From Pseudoselenomonas ruminantium (GTDB lineage: Bacteria; Bacillota; Negativicutes; Selenomonadales; Selenomonadaceae): a stretch of DNA of 64,000 nucleotides. The notes under the pieces are model-generated. The model did not search any database. It had not been told where the DNA came from and saw nothing but the letters and a program-made list of their open reading frames with translations. The stretch is taken from assembly GCA_015058655.1 (NCBI GenBank), contig SVBX01000013.1, forward strand, positions 26,607 through 90,606, in the 5' to 3' direction. A program made the position numbers and the translations under genes. Within the stretch, counting starts at the first letter, position 1, and every line of letters starts with the position of its first letter. Of the stretch, positions 7,862-17,216 are shown piece after piece.

Positions 7862-9175
7862 ATGGATATGTTGAAAAAGCTGAGCGGCAAGGAAACTAAA
7901 CTTGCAGTAGTGGGACTGGGTTATGTGGGCCTGCCCTTGGCGGCAGCCTTTGCGGAAAAATTTACGGTTATCGGCTTTGATATGAACGAGCGAAAAATCG
8001 CTGCCTATAAAGAGGGGCGGGATGTGACAGCGGAGATAGGGGATGAGGCTCTGCAGCAGGCAGGCATCGACCTTACCAGCGACCCGGAGCGCTTGAGGGA
8101 GGCTTCCTTTATCATCATAGCTGTGCCCACCCCCATCAATGGGGACAAGACTCCTGATTTGGGGCCGGTGATAGGTGCTTCGGAAACGGTTGGCAGGTAT
8201 CTTGCCAAGGGCAGCATCGTGGTCTATGAGTCCACGGTGTACCCAGGGGTGACGGAAGATGTATGCATGCCGGTGCTGGAGGAGAAGTCCGGCCTCTTTT
8301 GCGGTCAGGATTTCAAGATCGGCTACTCCCCGGAGCGCATCAATCCAGGTGACAAGGTGCATCGGCTGAAGAGCATCACCAAGATCGTTTCCGGCATAGA
8401 CGAGGATGCCCTGCGGGATATCAGTGCTGTGTACGGCTCCATCATAGAGAAGATTTATCCCGCCTCTGACATCAAGGTGGCTGAGGCAGCCAAGCTGGTG
8501 GAGAATACCCAGCGGGATATCAACATCGCCTTCATGAACGAGCTCTCCATGGTCTTCCATCAGATGGGCATTGATACGGAGGAAGTGGCCAAGGCCATGG
8601 ACACCAAGTGGAATGCTTTAGGCTTCCGTCCCGGCCTGGTAGGAGGACATTGCATAGGGGTGGATCCCTACTATTTCATCTACGAAGCGGAAAACCTCGA
8701 TCAACATTCCCAGATGATTTCTGCCGGTCGCCGCATCAACAACGACATGAGCAAATTCGTGGCCCAGGAAATCGTGAAGGTGTTGCTGAAGGCAGGGGTG
8801 AATGCTCCACGGGCCAGGATTTTCCTCTTGGGCATGACCTTCAAGGAAAACTGCCCCGATACCAGGAACTCCCGGGCGGTGGATGTTTACCGGCATCTGG
8901 CGGAATACGGCCTGACTGCCATGGCGGCAGACCCTTTGGCTGACCCTTATGACTTCCTGCAGGAGTACGGCATACAGCTGGTGCCGGAGGAAGAAGTGCA
9001 GGAGGCCGACTGTATCGTTATCCTGGCGGCCCACGACTGCTACCGCCGCCGTTCTTTGCAGGAACTGAAAAAGCTTTATGCGAAGGAATGCAAGGCGCCT
9101 GTGCTGATAGATGTGAGGAATATCTACAGCCGCCGGGCGGCTGAAGAAATGGGCTTTGTGTACTGGAGCCTTTGA
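7862..9175 (+). CDS. UDP-N-acetylhexosamine dehydrogenase (nucleotide-sugar dehydrogenase)
   Basis: 437-residue UDP-glucose/GDP-mannose dehydrogenase-family enzyme, closest in layout to WbpA/WbpO/TviB-type enzymes that oxidise UDP-GlcNAc or UDP-GalNAc twice with NAD to the uronic acid. Seen: N-terminal Rossmann motif VVGLGYVGLPLA, the YESTVYPG segment, the catalytic-cysteine motif GGHCIGVDPYYF near residue 262, and a C-terminal nucleotide-binding domain (LGMTFKENCPDTRNS). It starts 23 nt after the barrel gene and would supply an acidic amino-sugar donor for the glycosyltransferase two genes on. The exact hexosamine cannot be told. Confidence 0.88.
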   Translation: MDMLKKLSGKETKLAVVGLGYVGLPLAAAFAEKFTVIGFDMNERKIAAYKEGRDVTAEIGDEALQQAGIDLTSDPERLREASFIIIAVPTPINGDKTPDLGPVIGASETVGRYLAKGSIVVYESTVYPGVTEDVCMPVLEEKSGLFCGQDFKIGYSPERINPGDKVHRLKSITKIVSGIDEDALRDISAVYGSIIEKIYPASDIKVAEAAKLVENTQRDINIAFMNELSMVFHQMGIDTEEVAKAMDTKWNALGFRPGLVGGHCIGVDPYYFIYEAENLDQHSQMISAGRRINNDMSKFVAQEIVKVLLKAGVNAPRARIFLLGMTFKENCPDTRNSRAVDVYRHLAEYGLTAMAADPLADPYDFLQEYGIQLVPEEEVQEADCIVILAAHDCYRRRSLQELKKLYAKECKAPVLIDVRNIYSRRAAEEMGFVYWSL

Positions 9176-9208
9176 TATGAGCTGTGGGATAGGAGGATTT
9201 GACGAGCC

Positions 9209-10159
9209 GTGAACTATAGGAAGCTCGTTCTGGCAGTTGTCCTGGTGCTGGCCTGCGTGATAGGCGCCCTGATTTATGTGCGGGACAATCTGATCGAGAA
9301 GACGGAATTCATTCCAGATATAACTGACCTTACCAAGAATTACCTGGCAGAAGATGAAATCAAGGCTGCCTTGGCTAAAAGGGCAGAGGCAGATATTCAG
9401 CCGGTAGAGGTCATCACCACCCTGCAGGATGGCACTCCCCGTCTGGCACTGGTCTTTGATGGCATGCCTGACAGGCCTCTGGCAGCGAAGCTCCTGGATG
9501 TGCTGGCGAAACACAAGACCCCGGCTGTGTTCTTCCTGGAGGGGGAGAATGTGGCAGATGAGCCTGAGGTCATCAAGCTCATACGCCAGGCCGGGCAGGA
9601 GGTAGGCAACTACACTTATGTGGGCCTGGCCTCCCTGGAAAAGCGCAGTCCCCAGGAGCAGATAAGGGAAATCTGCCGGGGGCAGAAAGCTGTGACCATG
9701 CACGATGCGCTGGCTCCCAGTCTTTTCCGTGCACCCCATACGGTGTATACGGACGAGCTGCTGAAGTCCGTCCGGGCGGCGGGGCTGGAATATGCTGTGA
9801 AGGAGAATGTACGCTTCAAGCCGGGCACAATCCACAACCAGGAAGAGGCTGATGCCTATGCTGCAGGAGTGTCCAATGGCAGCATCATAGCCATTTCCAT
9901 AGAACCCTTCGTGGAGCAGAAGGCAGATGACCCGGCAGTGCGGGAGGAAAAGCCCGCCGTGGACATGAAGCCCACCATCAAGGATGAAAAGCCCAATCCC
10001 CCTATTGCCAAAGTGGAATTGGACAAGGAACTTGATATGCTGCTTACGGCCCTGGAGAGACAGGGCAAGTCATTCATCTATGTGAACCAGTTCAGAAAGA
10101 TTCACTACATACCTGCGGCGCTGCTTCTGCCGGGGAGCCAGGAAGGAGGTCAGGAGTGA
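9209..10159 (+). CDS. membrane-anchored polysaccharide-deacetylase-fold protein, probably inactive
   Basis: 316 residues with an N-terminal signal anchor (about 5-25) and a NodB-like fold: LALVFDGMPDRPLAAKLLDVL, VFFLEGENV, EVGNYTYVG, FRAPHTVYT are recognisable counterparts of the deacetylase motifs. The catalytic TFDDG is reduced to VFDG, and the metal-binding HxxxH is replaced by NYTY, so metal-dependent deacetylation is unlikely; a structural or substrate-binding role fits better. A charged, proline-rich linker follows near residue 240. It starts with GTG after AGGAGGATTTGACGAGCC and ends overlapping the next gene by TGATG. Confidence 0.7.
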   Translation: MNYRKLVLAVVLVLACVIGALIYVRDNLIEKTEFIPDITDLTKNYLAEDEIKAALAKRAEADIQPVEVITTLQDGTPRLALVFDGMPDRPLAAKLLDVLAKHKTPAVFFLEGENVADEPEVIKLIRQAGQEVGNYTYVGLASLEKRSPQEQIREICRGQKAVTMHDALAPSLFRAPHTVYTDELLKSVRAAGLEYAVKENVRFKPGTIHNQEEADAYAAGVSNGSIIAISIEPFVEQKADDPAVREEKPAVDMKPTIKDEKPNPPIAKVELDKELDMLLTALERQGKSFIYVNQFRKIHYIPAALLLPGSQEGGQE

Positions 10160-12006
10160 TGGAGGAAAAGAAAGAAAAACCGGATATTCTCTACGAAGAA
10201 AAGCCTGACCGCCGCCTGCTGTCCTATGTGCCCGATGCCTCCGGCCAGCGCAGCAACCATGACCGCCGGGGCGGTTTCGATGGTCAGGAGCCGGAGGATT
10301 ACACGGAGTACCAGCGAGAGGATAAGGCGGGCCAGCGCTATCTGGTGGACTATGCCGTGGACATGTCCTTTGAGGGCAGCGGCGGCAGCGGCATACTGAA
10401 AGGCACTGCGGTGGATATCAGCACCACCGGCCTGCTGGTGAAATTCCCCATTTGGGAAAAAGTACCGCAAATAGGGGATAAGGCTAAGCTCACTTTTGAA
10501 ATCACCCCCGGCTCCATGCCCGAAGGCTATGAAATGAAAATCAAGAAGCTGAAGGCCAAATGCGTCAGGGTGGTGGAAAAAGATGGAGAGATGCTCTGCG
10601 CCCTGGAATTTTCCGACACTTTGGCCCAGTATGCCACCGCCAAGCGGCAGAACTACATGCTGGGGGCTTCGGCCTTCCTGCTGGGCATCATCGTGCTGGC
10701 CATTGTCATGATGAGGGCGGAGTCCGTGGTGTATTTCCGCTTCAACCGCTGGTTGTACCTTTACAGCATCATTGCCGCCACCTTCCTCCTGTCCCGATAC
10801 TTCTTCGCTACCTTCTACCGGCCCGTGAAGATTGACCCGGACTACACGCCGGGGGTGACCATCATCATCCCTTGCTTCAATGAAGAACAGTGGATAGACC
10901 GCACCATCAAGAGCTGCATCAATCAGGATTATCCGGCGGACAAGCTGGAAGTCATCGTGGTGGATGACCACTCCAACGACCATTCGGTGGAGCGCATCAA
11001 GGAGACCATCGAGGAGCTGAAGGCGGCAGACACCCGTGAAGGAGGCTACCGGGTAGAGGGGCGCATCCGCTATATCGTCCAGAAGTACAACAAGGGCAAG
11101 CGTGAGGCCATGGCCCTGGGCGCACAGGAGGCGCAGCATGAGCTGCTGGTCTTCGTGGACTCTGATAGCTTCCTTGACCCCTTTGCGGTGCGCAACATCG
11201 TCCAGCCCTTCAAGGACAAAGAGATGGGGGGCGTGTCGGGGCGCACGGATGTGGCCAACACCTACACCAATGCCCTGACCCGCATGCAGTCTGTGCGTTA
11301 CTACATCGCCTTCCGCATCATGAAGGCGGCAGAGAGCTACTTCGATGCCGTGACCTGCCTGTCAGGGCCTCTGTCCTGCTATCGGCGGGATTTGGTGCTG
11401 CGCTACTCCGATGCCTGGCTGAACCAGAAATTCCTGGGCCAGCGGGCTACCTTCGGGGATGACCGCAGCATGACCAACTTCATCCTCAGGCACAACCGCA
11501 CCTGCTATCAGGATACTGCCGTATGCATGACTATCGTGCCCAAGAGCTACACCATGTTCCTCAAGCAGCAGATGCGCTGGAAGCGCTCCTGGCTGCGTGA
11601 ATCCCTCATCGCCGCTCGCTATATCTGGAAAAAGGAGCCCTTCATGTCCCTGAGCTTCTACATGGGACTGGCGGTGCCCATCGCGGCTCCCATCATCGTG
11701 CTCTACAATCTCATCTATGTGCCTATCATGCACAGGGTGTTCCCCGTGACCTTCATGGTAGGCATGCTGCTCATGGCCCTGCTCATGAGCAGCGCCCAGC
11801 TTTTCCTGCGCCGCAGCACCACCTGGGTTTTCGGCATGTGGTTCTGTCTCTACTATGAGGCCGTGCTCCTGTGGCAGATGCCCGTGGCCTGGGTCACCTT
11901 CTGGAAATCCACCTGGGGCACCAGGATGACTCCGGCAGATTTGGAGGAAATGGAGAAGGAATGGCGCAAGAAGGAAAGGAAGGAAAAGAAACAGCATGAA
12001 CCCTAA
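10159..12006 (+). CDS. PilZ-domain family 2 glycosyltransferase (processive exopolysaccharide synthase)
   Basis: 615 residues. An N-terminal PilZ domain (about 53-152, with DISTTG at 86-91) should bind c-di-GMP. Two membrane helices (about 167-186, 199-217) lead into a cytoplasmic GT2 domain from about 230 with IIIPCFNEE, DDHSND, the DxD-type VDSDS (334-338), GDDRS (433-437) and the processivity motif QQMRW (470-474), then more membrane helices. This is the layout of hyaluronan, PNAG and cellulose synthases, but with PilZ in front of the transferase; BcsA carries it behind. A PilZ basic motif is only partly clear (DKAGQRY). It starts at ATG 10159, overlapping the previous stop, with AAGGAGG upstream; polymer identity is unknown. 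Confidence 0.87.
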   Translation: MEEKKEKPDILYEEKPDRRLLSYVPDASGQRSNHDRRGGFDGQEPEDYTEYQREDKAGQRYLVDYAVDMSFEGSGGSGILKGTAVDISTTGLLVKFPIWEKVPQIGDKAKLTFEITPGSMPEGYEMKIKKLKAKCVRVVEKDGEMLCALEFSDTLAQYATAKRQNYMLGASAFLLGIIVLAIVMMRAESVVYFRFNRWLYLYSIIAATFLLSRYFFATFYRPVKIDPDYTPGVTIIIPCFNEEQWIDRTIKSCINQDYPADKLEVIVVDDHSNDHSVERIKETIEELKAADTREGGYRVEGRIRYIVQKYNKGKREAMALGAQEAQHELLVFVDSDSFLDPFAVRNIVQPFKDKEMGGVSGRTDVANTYTNALTRMQSVRYYIAFRIMKAAESYFDAVTCLSGPLSCYRRDLVLRYSDAWLNQKFLGQRATFGDDRSMTNFILRHNRTCYQDTAVCMTIVPKSYTMFLKQQMRWKRSWLRESLIAARYIWKKEPFMSLSFYMGLAVPIAAPIIVLYNLIYVPIMHRVFPVTFMVGMLLMALLMSSAQLFLRRSTTWVFGMWFCLYYEAVLLWQMPVAWVTFWKSTWGTRMTPADLEEMEKEWRKKERKEKKQHEP

Positions 12007-13909
12007 GGAAAATACAGATGCCCGAGTGCTGGCTTTGGGGGATGAGGCCTTTTCCAGTCGCAAGAACCGCAGGAAGAAGCTGAGGGTGCTGCTGGAAATC
12101 GCTGCGCTGTCTGTGCTGGCCTTTGCCCTCTACAGCCTCTTCTACAGCCTGAAATCATATGAGCCTTATGACCGCAGCGCCGTGACGGCAGGGGAGAAAG
12201 ATACGGGCTTTGTGGCCCTCTCCTACTTCGGGGTAGACCAGATAGGCGATACCTCCACCCTTATCGGCCAGAAGCAGCTGCACAAGCATCTGGGAGAGCT
12301 GAAGCGGCAGGGCTTCGTCACCGTCACCCAGCAGGATATACTGGACTATTACCAGCAGGGCAAGCCCTTGCCGGAAAAGTCCCTGTACCTGATGTTCGAG
12401 GACGGCAGGCGGGACACTGCCATCTTTGCCCAGCCGGTGCTGGAGGATTTGAATTACAAGGCCAGCATCATGAGCTATGCGGAAAATCTTGAAACCATGG
12501 ATTTGAAATTCCTGAAGCCTTCGGAGCTGACGGAGCTGGTAGAATCAACCTTCTGGGAACAGGGCACCAATGGCTACCGCATGGAATACATCAATGTCTT
12601 TGACCGCTACAACAACTATATAGGCGAGATAGACCCCCTGCGCTTTGCCATGCTGAGCCCCTACCTGGGCCGCCGCTACAACCACTATCTCATGGACTAT
12701 ATCCGGGACGAACACGGCGTGCCCAAGGAAAGCTACGGCCACATGAGCCGCCGCATCAGCTATGACTATGAGCGGCTGCGGGATATCTACACGGAAAACT
12801 TCGGCAAGGTGCCTGCCGCCTATGTGCATATGCACGGCAATACGGGGAAATTTGCCAACAACAACGCGGTGAGCGCTGTCAACGAAAAGTGGATACGGGA
12901 TCTTTTTTCCATGACTTTCAACCGGGAGGGCTATTGCTTCAATCAGAGAAACAGCAGCCTTTACGACCTGACCCGCATGCAGCCGCAGCCCTACTGGCCC
13001 ATCAATCACCTGCTCATGCGCATCAAGTATGACATCAATACCCCCATCGAGTTCTGTGATGGCGGGGATGAGCGGCTCTCCGGCTGGAATCTCCTGGAGG
13101 GTGCCCAGGAACTTGAGAAGGAAACCTACACCCTCACCACCCTGCCGGAACAGCATGCCCTCTCTGAGGTGCGGGACAGCAACGGCCTGCAGGATGTGAA
13201 GCTCTCCGTGAACCTCCTGGGCAATGCCTTCGGCGCCCAGCAGATTTTCCTGCGCAGCGATGCCCAAAGGGAAAATTACATTTGTGTGGAATTACTCAAT
13301 AATGAACTATTGGTGCTGGAAAAAGTTGGCAACAGCCGTCGGGAACTCTATCGGGAAAGAATCCCCGTAATCCTGGGAGAAAAAATCCCTTCGGTAGAGG
13401 AAGACCGGCGGGAGGTGGAGACACAGGAAAACTATGCCTTCGCCCGCTACGCCACTTCCAAGGAGCAGGCCCAGGAATACTATGGCCGGGCCAAGAACCG
13501 CGAGGCCATGCCAGCTGCCTCCGTGGAGGATGGGGCAGAAGCCTACAATCATGTGCAGAGCTTCCATCGCCGGGGCAATCACGCCCTGAAGCTTGACCTC
13601 AAGGGGGACAAGCTGACGGTGTGGCTGGATGACAAGGTCGGGCCTGAGGGAATCACGGTGGGAGATACCAATCGTGGCAGCATTTTCCTGGGAGCTTCCT
13701 GGCAGGGCGAGGCCTGGAGCCAGAGAAATCTGGCGGATGATGTGTACGATGCAGTCTTTGAAAAACTCAAAGTCACTACCAATACCGGCAAGAAGGACGG
13801 GGAGGAAAAAGTCCTTTTCACCACGGAACTGTCCGGCACTGACAAGATGATTTTCGCCCTGCAGGAAACTTGGGAAAAAGTATTGTTCTGGTTCTTGAAG
13901 AACGCATGA
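11996..13909 (+). CDS. membrane-anchored polysaccharide deacetylase-like protein with C-terminal jelly-roll-like domain (PgaB-like role)
   Basis: 637 residues. A single transmembrane helix at about 31-50 places the rest outside the cytoplasmic membrane. The next part resembles PgaB-type NodB deacetylases (GFVALSYFGVDQIGDT, LKRQGFVTVTQQDILDYY, LYLMFEDGRRDTAIF), with FEDG in place of the usual FDDG. The C-terminal ~250 residues look like a LamG/concanavalin-like beta-sandwich (HALKLDLKGDKLTVWLDD). It overlaps the synthase gene by 11 nt. A role in periplasmic de-N-acetylation of the polymer is inferred; whether the changed active site is active is open. Confidence 0.72.
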   Translation: MNPKENTDARVLALGDEAFSSRKNRRKKLRVLLEIAALSVLAFALYSLFYSLKSYEPYDRSAVTAGEKDTGFVALSYFGVDQIGDTSTLIGQKQLHKHLGELKRQGFVTVTQQDILDYYQQGKPLPEKSLYLMFEDGRRDTAIFAQPVLEDLNYKASIMSYAENLETMDLKFLKPSELTELVESTFWEQGTNGYRMEYINVFDRYNNYIGEIDPLRFAMLSPYLGRRYNHYLMDYIRDEHGVPKESYGHMSRRISYDYERLRDIYTENFGKVPAAYVHMHGNTGKFANNNAVSAVNEKWIRDLFSMTFNREGYCFNQRNSSLYDLTRMQPQPYWPINHLLMRIKYDINTPIEFCDGGDERLSGWNLLEGAQELEKETYTLTTLPEQHALSEVRDSNGLQDVKLSVNLLGNAFGAQQIFLRSDAQRENYICVELLNNELLVLEKVGNSRRELYRERIPVILGEKIPSVEEDRREVETQENYAFARYATSKEQAQEYYGRAKNREAMPAASVEDGAEAYNHVQSFHRRGNHALKLDLKGDKLTVWLDDKVGPEGITVGDTNRGSIFLGASWQGEAWSQRNLADDVYDAVFEKLKVTTNTGKKDGEEKVLFTTELSGTDKMIFALQETWEKVLFWFLKNA

Positions 13910-13953
13910 GGGAGGGGCGTTGAAAGCCCCACAAGAGAGGGAGGATGTCAGCA

Positions 13954-15003
13954 ATGAAAAAGTATCTTGGCACTCTGGCACTGGGCCTTTCCCTGACTGT
14001 CCTATCCGGCTGCGCCGGCGCAGAGCCTGCCCCGGGGGCCGGGGCGCTGTCTGAGCATCCCCCCGTGACCCTCTCGGTCTGGCTGGCCTCCTGGGATGCA
14101 GAGCGGGGAGAGCAGGAATACAAGAAAATCAAGCGTCAGGCAGAGTCCCTTTCCTGCTTCATGGCCTATTATGATAAGGACGACAAGCTCTTTATCCCGC
14201 AGGAAACACGCTCTATCGCCGCCTTTGCCCAAAAGGAAGGCCAGAAGCAGCGCTATCTTTCCATCACCAATGACCGCCAGGATGAAAAAGGCAAGTTTGT
14301 GGCCAAGGACAAGGAACTGCTGAGAAGGCTCCTGGCGGACGAAGCAGGCAAGGAGGCAGTGGCAGCTGAAATGATAGCGGCGGCCAAAGAACTTGACTGT
14401 ACGGGACTGGAGCTTGACTATGAGGCCTTTTTCAAGGACAAGGAACTGTTGCAGGAGTATCTGGCTTTTACCTACAAGCTGGCCTCAGCCTGCCTGAAGG
14501 AGCATCTGGCCCTGCGCATCGTGCTGGAGCCTGGGATGCCCATGGACGCGGGCCTTTGCAAGGGGCCTGAGTATGTGGTGATGTTCTACAACCTTTACGG
14601 CACCCACAGCGGCCCCGGCCCCAAGGCAGATTTTGCCTTCATCGAAAAGACCATCAAGAAGATGGAGGCGCTGCCGGGCAAGAAGTCCGCAGCTTTGGCC
14701 ACCGGTGGCTGCCTGTGGGAAGACTATGTCCCCTTGGGAGACAAGAAGGGCAAGGTGCGCAATGTGGACGAAGCCGAAGCCGTGCAGCTGGCCGAGAAGC
14801 ATCATGCCACTCCGGTGCGGGACGAGAAAAGCCATGCCCTGCACTTTGCCTATCAGGCTGAGGGACATGAGTATGTGGTCTGGTATGCTGACAGTGAAAC
14901 CCTCAATGCCTGGATAGGCGCCGCAGCTCGCGGCGGCCTTGACCGGGTCAGCCTCTGGCGGCTGGGGGGAAATGATACTATCAAGGAAATCAAACTAAAA
15001 TGA
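13954..15003 (+). CDS. GH18-like lipoprotein of the exopolysaccharide operon
   Basis: 349 residues. A lipoprotein signal with lipobox LSGC near residue 17-20 places it on a membrane, probably facing the periplasm. The fold resembles GH18/YaaH-type glycosidases: strand DCTGLELDYEAF carries the DxE-like catalytic pair (Glu as acid), and the C-terminal VVWYADSETLNAWIG plus GLDRVSLWRLGG is the usual family ending. It may trim or release nascent polymer, as the hydrolase half of PgaB or PelA does. I chose the ATG at 13954, 11 nt after GGGAGG; the ATG at 13945 is too close to it. Confidence 0.7.
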   Translation: MKKYLGTLALGLSLTVLSGCAGAEPAPGAGALSEHPPVTLSVWLASWDAERGEQEYKKIKRQAESLSCFMAYYDKDDKLFIPQETRSIAAFAQKEGQKQRYLSITNDRQDEKGKFVAKDKELLRRLLADEAGKEAVAAEMIAAAKELDCTGLELDYEAFFKDKELLQEYLAFTYKLASACLKEHLALRIVLEPGMPMDAGLCKGPEYVVMFYNLYGTHSGPGPKADFAFIEKTIKKMEALPGKKSAALATGGCLWEDYVPLGDKKGKVRNVDEAEAVQLAEKHHATPVRDEKSHALHFAYQAEGHEYVVWYADSETLNAWIGAAARGGLDRVSLWRLGGNDTIKEIKLK

Positions 15004-15017
15004 AAGGATAAATCAGC

Positions 15018-16715
15018 ATGAGAAAAAAATCCCTGCTAAAGGGAGCCGTGGCCTTCTGCCTGGCCTCGTCCCTGCTGGCACAGCCTGCCCTGGCGGCAGA
15101 TTACACCGCCCTGCGGCAGGCCAACGGGGGCGCCCTGGCAGAGCAGCATCGCTTCCTGCCTACCACGGAAAAGGCGGTGATCCTGACCTTTGGCGGGCTT
15201 TCAAAAGAAGCGCCCCTGCAGCATATCCTCTCCTATATGCAGAGGGAAAATCTCCGGGGCACCTTCTTTGTGACGGAGCGCGAAGCAGCCAGGAATGGCG
15301 GCAACATCGCCCTCATCAAAAGCTATGGCCAGGAACTGGCCCTGGGGCTGACTCCGCTGAAGGAGGGCGGGTTTGAAGATTACTGTGCCCAGCTGGAACA
15401 TCTGTCCCAGGCTCTCACGGAAAAGTACGGCGGTCACAGCAATTTCGTCCGCATCATGAGCAGCGGCGGAGATGTGGCTGCCATGCAGGAGGCGGTGTCG
15501 GCCATGGGCTATACCCTGGCCGGGCAGGGGCTGAATGTGGTGCAGAGCAAGCACAAGGAGGCCCAGAGCCCTGCCGAGGTCATGCCCCAGATTTTCGGCA
15601 AGTGGACCACCTCCCTGAACGCCGGCGAGATTGTGTATATCCGCACGGATTTCTACACCAAGGACAGCCTGGCGGCAGAGATGCTACAGGAAATCAAGGA
15701 AAAGAAAATAGACAATATCGGCTATGAGGAATCAGGCTCCCATGCGGGCAATGATTCTGCCTACCACACCGCTTCCCTGGGCGAGGTGGCATCAGATCTT
15801 TCGGCAGCCTATGAGCCGGTAGAGCTGGCAGACCTGCCGGAGGAAATGCAGCCGGAGTACGGCAGGGATTGGGTGACGGAGGAAAACTTCCGCGAGGCCT
15901 TCCTTTCCCGCTATATCGGCGCCCCGGAGGTTTCCCCGGATGACCGCATGCTGGGCTTTTCCCGCAAGGAGATGGCCGAGGCAGACAAAACGGGGCTGGT
16001 GAAGAATGCGCCGGAGAAAACCATCTTCCTCACCTTTGATGACTGGGGACAGGATGAATCCATCAACAAGCTGCTCTATGTGCTGAAAAAGCATGGGGTA
16101 AATGGCACCTTCTTCATCATCACCCGCAATATGCCCAACAATCCGAACCTCCTGCGGGCCATAGCTGCCAGCGGCAATGAAATCGGCAGCCACACCAACA
16201 ACCATGTGCCCATGGCCAAGCAGGATGAAAGTGGCCATCAAGTGTCGGTGGAAACAGAGGCAGAATACGAGGAAGATGTGAGAAGCTCCTACCCCAAGCT
16301 CCTTTCCGTGGTGGGGGATATGCGGCTCCCCAATGGCCGCCCGGCTCTCACCCGCCTGCTGCGCCCGCCTACGCTGGCCGTCAGCCGCACAGGCTGCAAG
16401 ACCATCCTCAACGCAGGCTTCACTTACATAGTCAACGGCTGCGGCAGCACCGAGGACTACGGAGCCGTGTCCCTCCAGTCCCTGGTGGGCATCATGAATC
16501 ACATTGCCCATGACGAAAGGGGCAGGGTACGCCGGGGCGCCATCCTCATCATGCACATGAGTTCCACCGCCAAACTCACCCCCAAGGCGCTGGACATCCT
16601 CCTCACCGCCAACGACAAGCTGCCGGAGGGACATCCCGGCAAATTCAAGGTGGCTCTCCTGGGGGATTACCTCGTAGACGGTTACGACCAGCGCATGAAG
16701 ATGGCCAAGCCATAA
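15018..16715 (+). CDS. secreted polysaccharide deacetylase with two NodB-like domains
   Basis: 565 residues with a cleavable signal peptide (about 1-27, ALAADY). The first domain (about 50-250) is degenerate (ILTFGGLSKEAPL instead of TFDDG). The second (about 335-560) is intact by motif: FLTFDDWGQDESI, the metal-binding GSHTNNH, LLRPPTL and LIMHMS. It should remove N-acetyl groups from a hexosamine polymer outside the cytoplasmic membrane. It starts 14 nt after the lipoprotein gene and closes the operon. With the two other deacetylase-fold proteins it implies a partly deacetylated product. Confidence 0.82.
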   Translation: MRKKSLLKGAVAFCLASSLLAQPALAADYTALRQANGGALAEQHRFLPTTEKAVILTFGGLSKEAPLQHILSYMQRENLRGTFFVTEREAARNGGNIALIKSYGQELALGLTPLKEGGFEDYCAQLEHLSQALTEKYGGHSNFVRIMSSGGDVAAMQEAVSAMGYTLAGQGLNVVQSKHKEAQSPAEVMPQIFGKWTTSLNAGEIVYIRTDFYTKDSLAAEMLQEIKEKKIDNIGYEESGSHAGNDSAYHTASLGEVASDLSAAYEPVELADLPEEMQPEYGRDWVTEENFREAFLSRYIGAPEVSPDDRMLGFSRKEMAEADKTGLVKNAPEKTIFLTFDDWGQDESINKLLYVLKKHGVNGTFFIITRNMPNNPNLLRAIAASGNEIGSHTNNHVPMAKQDESGHQVSVETEAEYEEDVRSSYPKLLSVVGDMRLPNGRPALTRLLRPPTLAVSRTGCKTILNAGFTYIVNGCGSTEDYGAVSLQSLVGIMNHIAHDERGRVRRGAILIMHMSSTAKLTPKALDILLTANDKLPEGHPGKFKVALLGDYLVDGYDQRMKMAKP

Positions 16716-16794
16716 AAAAGGTCCAGCCGAAGCTGAGCCTCCGCCCTTGGGGGCATCGCTCCCTTAGGCATGGAATTGCGTATTCTATCAACCC

Positions 16795-16898
16795 ATGAGG
16801 ATTGAAAAAACAAGGCAGACAGAAAGCCCGGAGCACGATGATATGCTCCGGGCTTGGTTGTTATGGGTTATTGCTTTGTTTTTCTGGCAGCCATTTAT
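16795..16898. repeat. 104-bp hairpin repeat, copy 1
   Basis: Starts ATGAGGATTGAAAAAACAAG, has a strong stem AAGCCCGGAGCA/TGCTCCGGGCTT (16824-16855), and ends GGCAGCCATTTAT. It is nearly identical (3 differences) to 19919-20022 and shares its first ~65 bases with 33121-33197. The stem probably ends the exopolysaccharide transcript. Confidence 0.7.
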
Positions 16899-16997
16899 GG
16901 AGCTTTTGGCAAAGGGCAGGACGACATCAGAAGCACAGAACAGGATGCCCTGTATTCAGGGGCGTTTCATAAATATGCGGGCGACCACAAAGCCTTC

Positions 16998-17160
16998 CCC
17001 TTGAGGGGGCGGCGAAGCCGCGGGTGTCCGGTGGACACCCTGGACAGGTGGCAGCCGAAGGCTGACGGATGAGGTGCGAATGAACATTATAAGGCAGATA
17101 AACGAGAGAGTGCTCCACCTCATCCGCCCCTAACGGGGCACCTTCTCCTCAAGGAGAAGG
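16998..17160. repeat. composite palindromic repeat (two facing copies)
   Basis: One copy runs from CCTTGAGGGGGCGGCG to GACGGATGAGGTG (to about 17074); an inverted relative reads CACCTCATCCGCCCC to CTCAAGGAGAAGGC. The same family occurs inside sufB at about 44630-44682. The stretch 16716-17544 contains this, the 104-bp repeat and a promoter, and no convincing gene. Confidence 0.55.
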
Positions 17161-17216
17161 CAGGTGTAGCCCTTTAAGGATTTATGAAACGCTCCTGGCC
17201 TTGTATTAAGAAAGTA

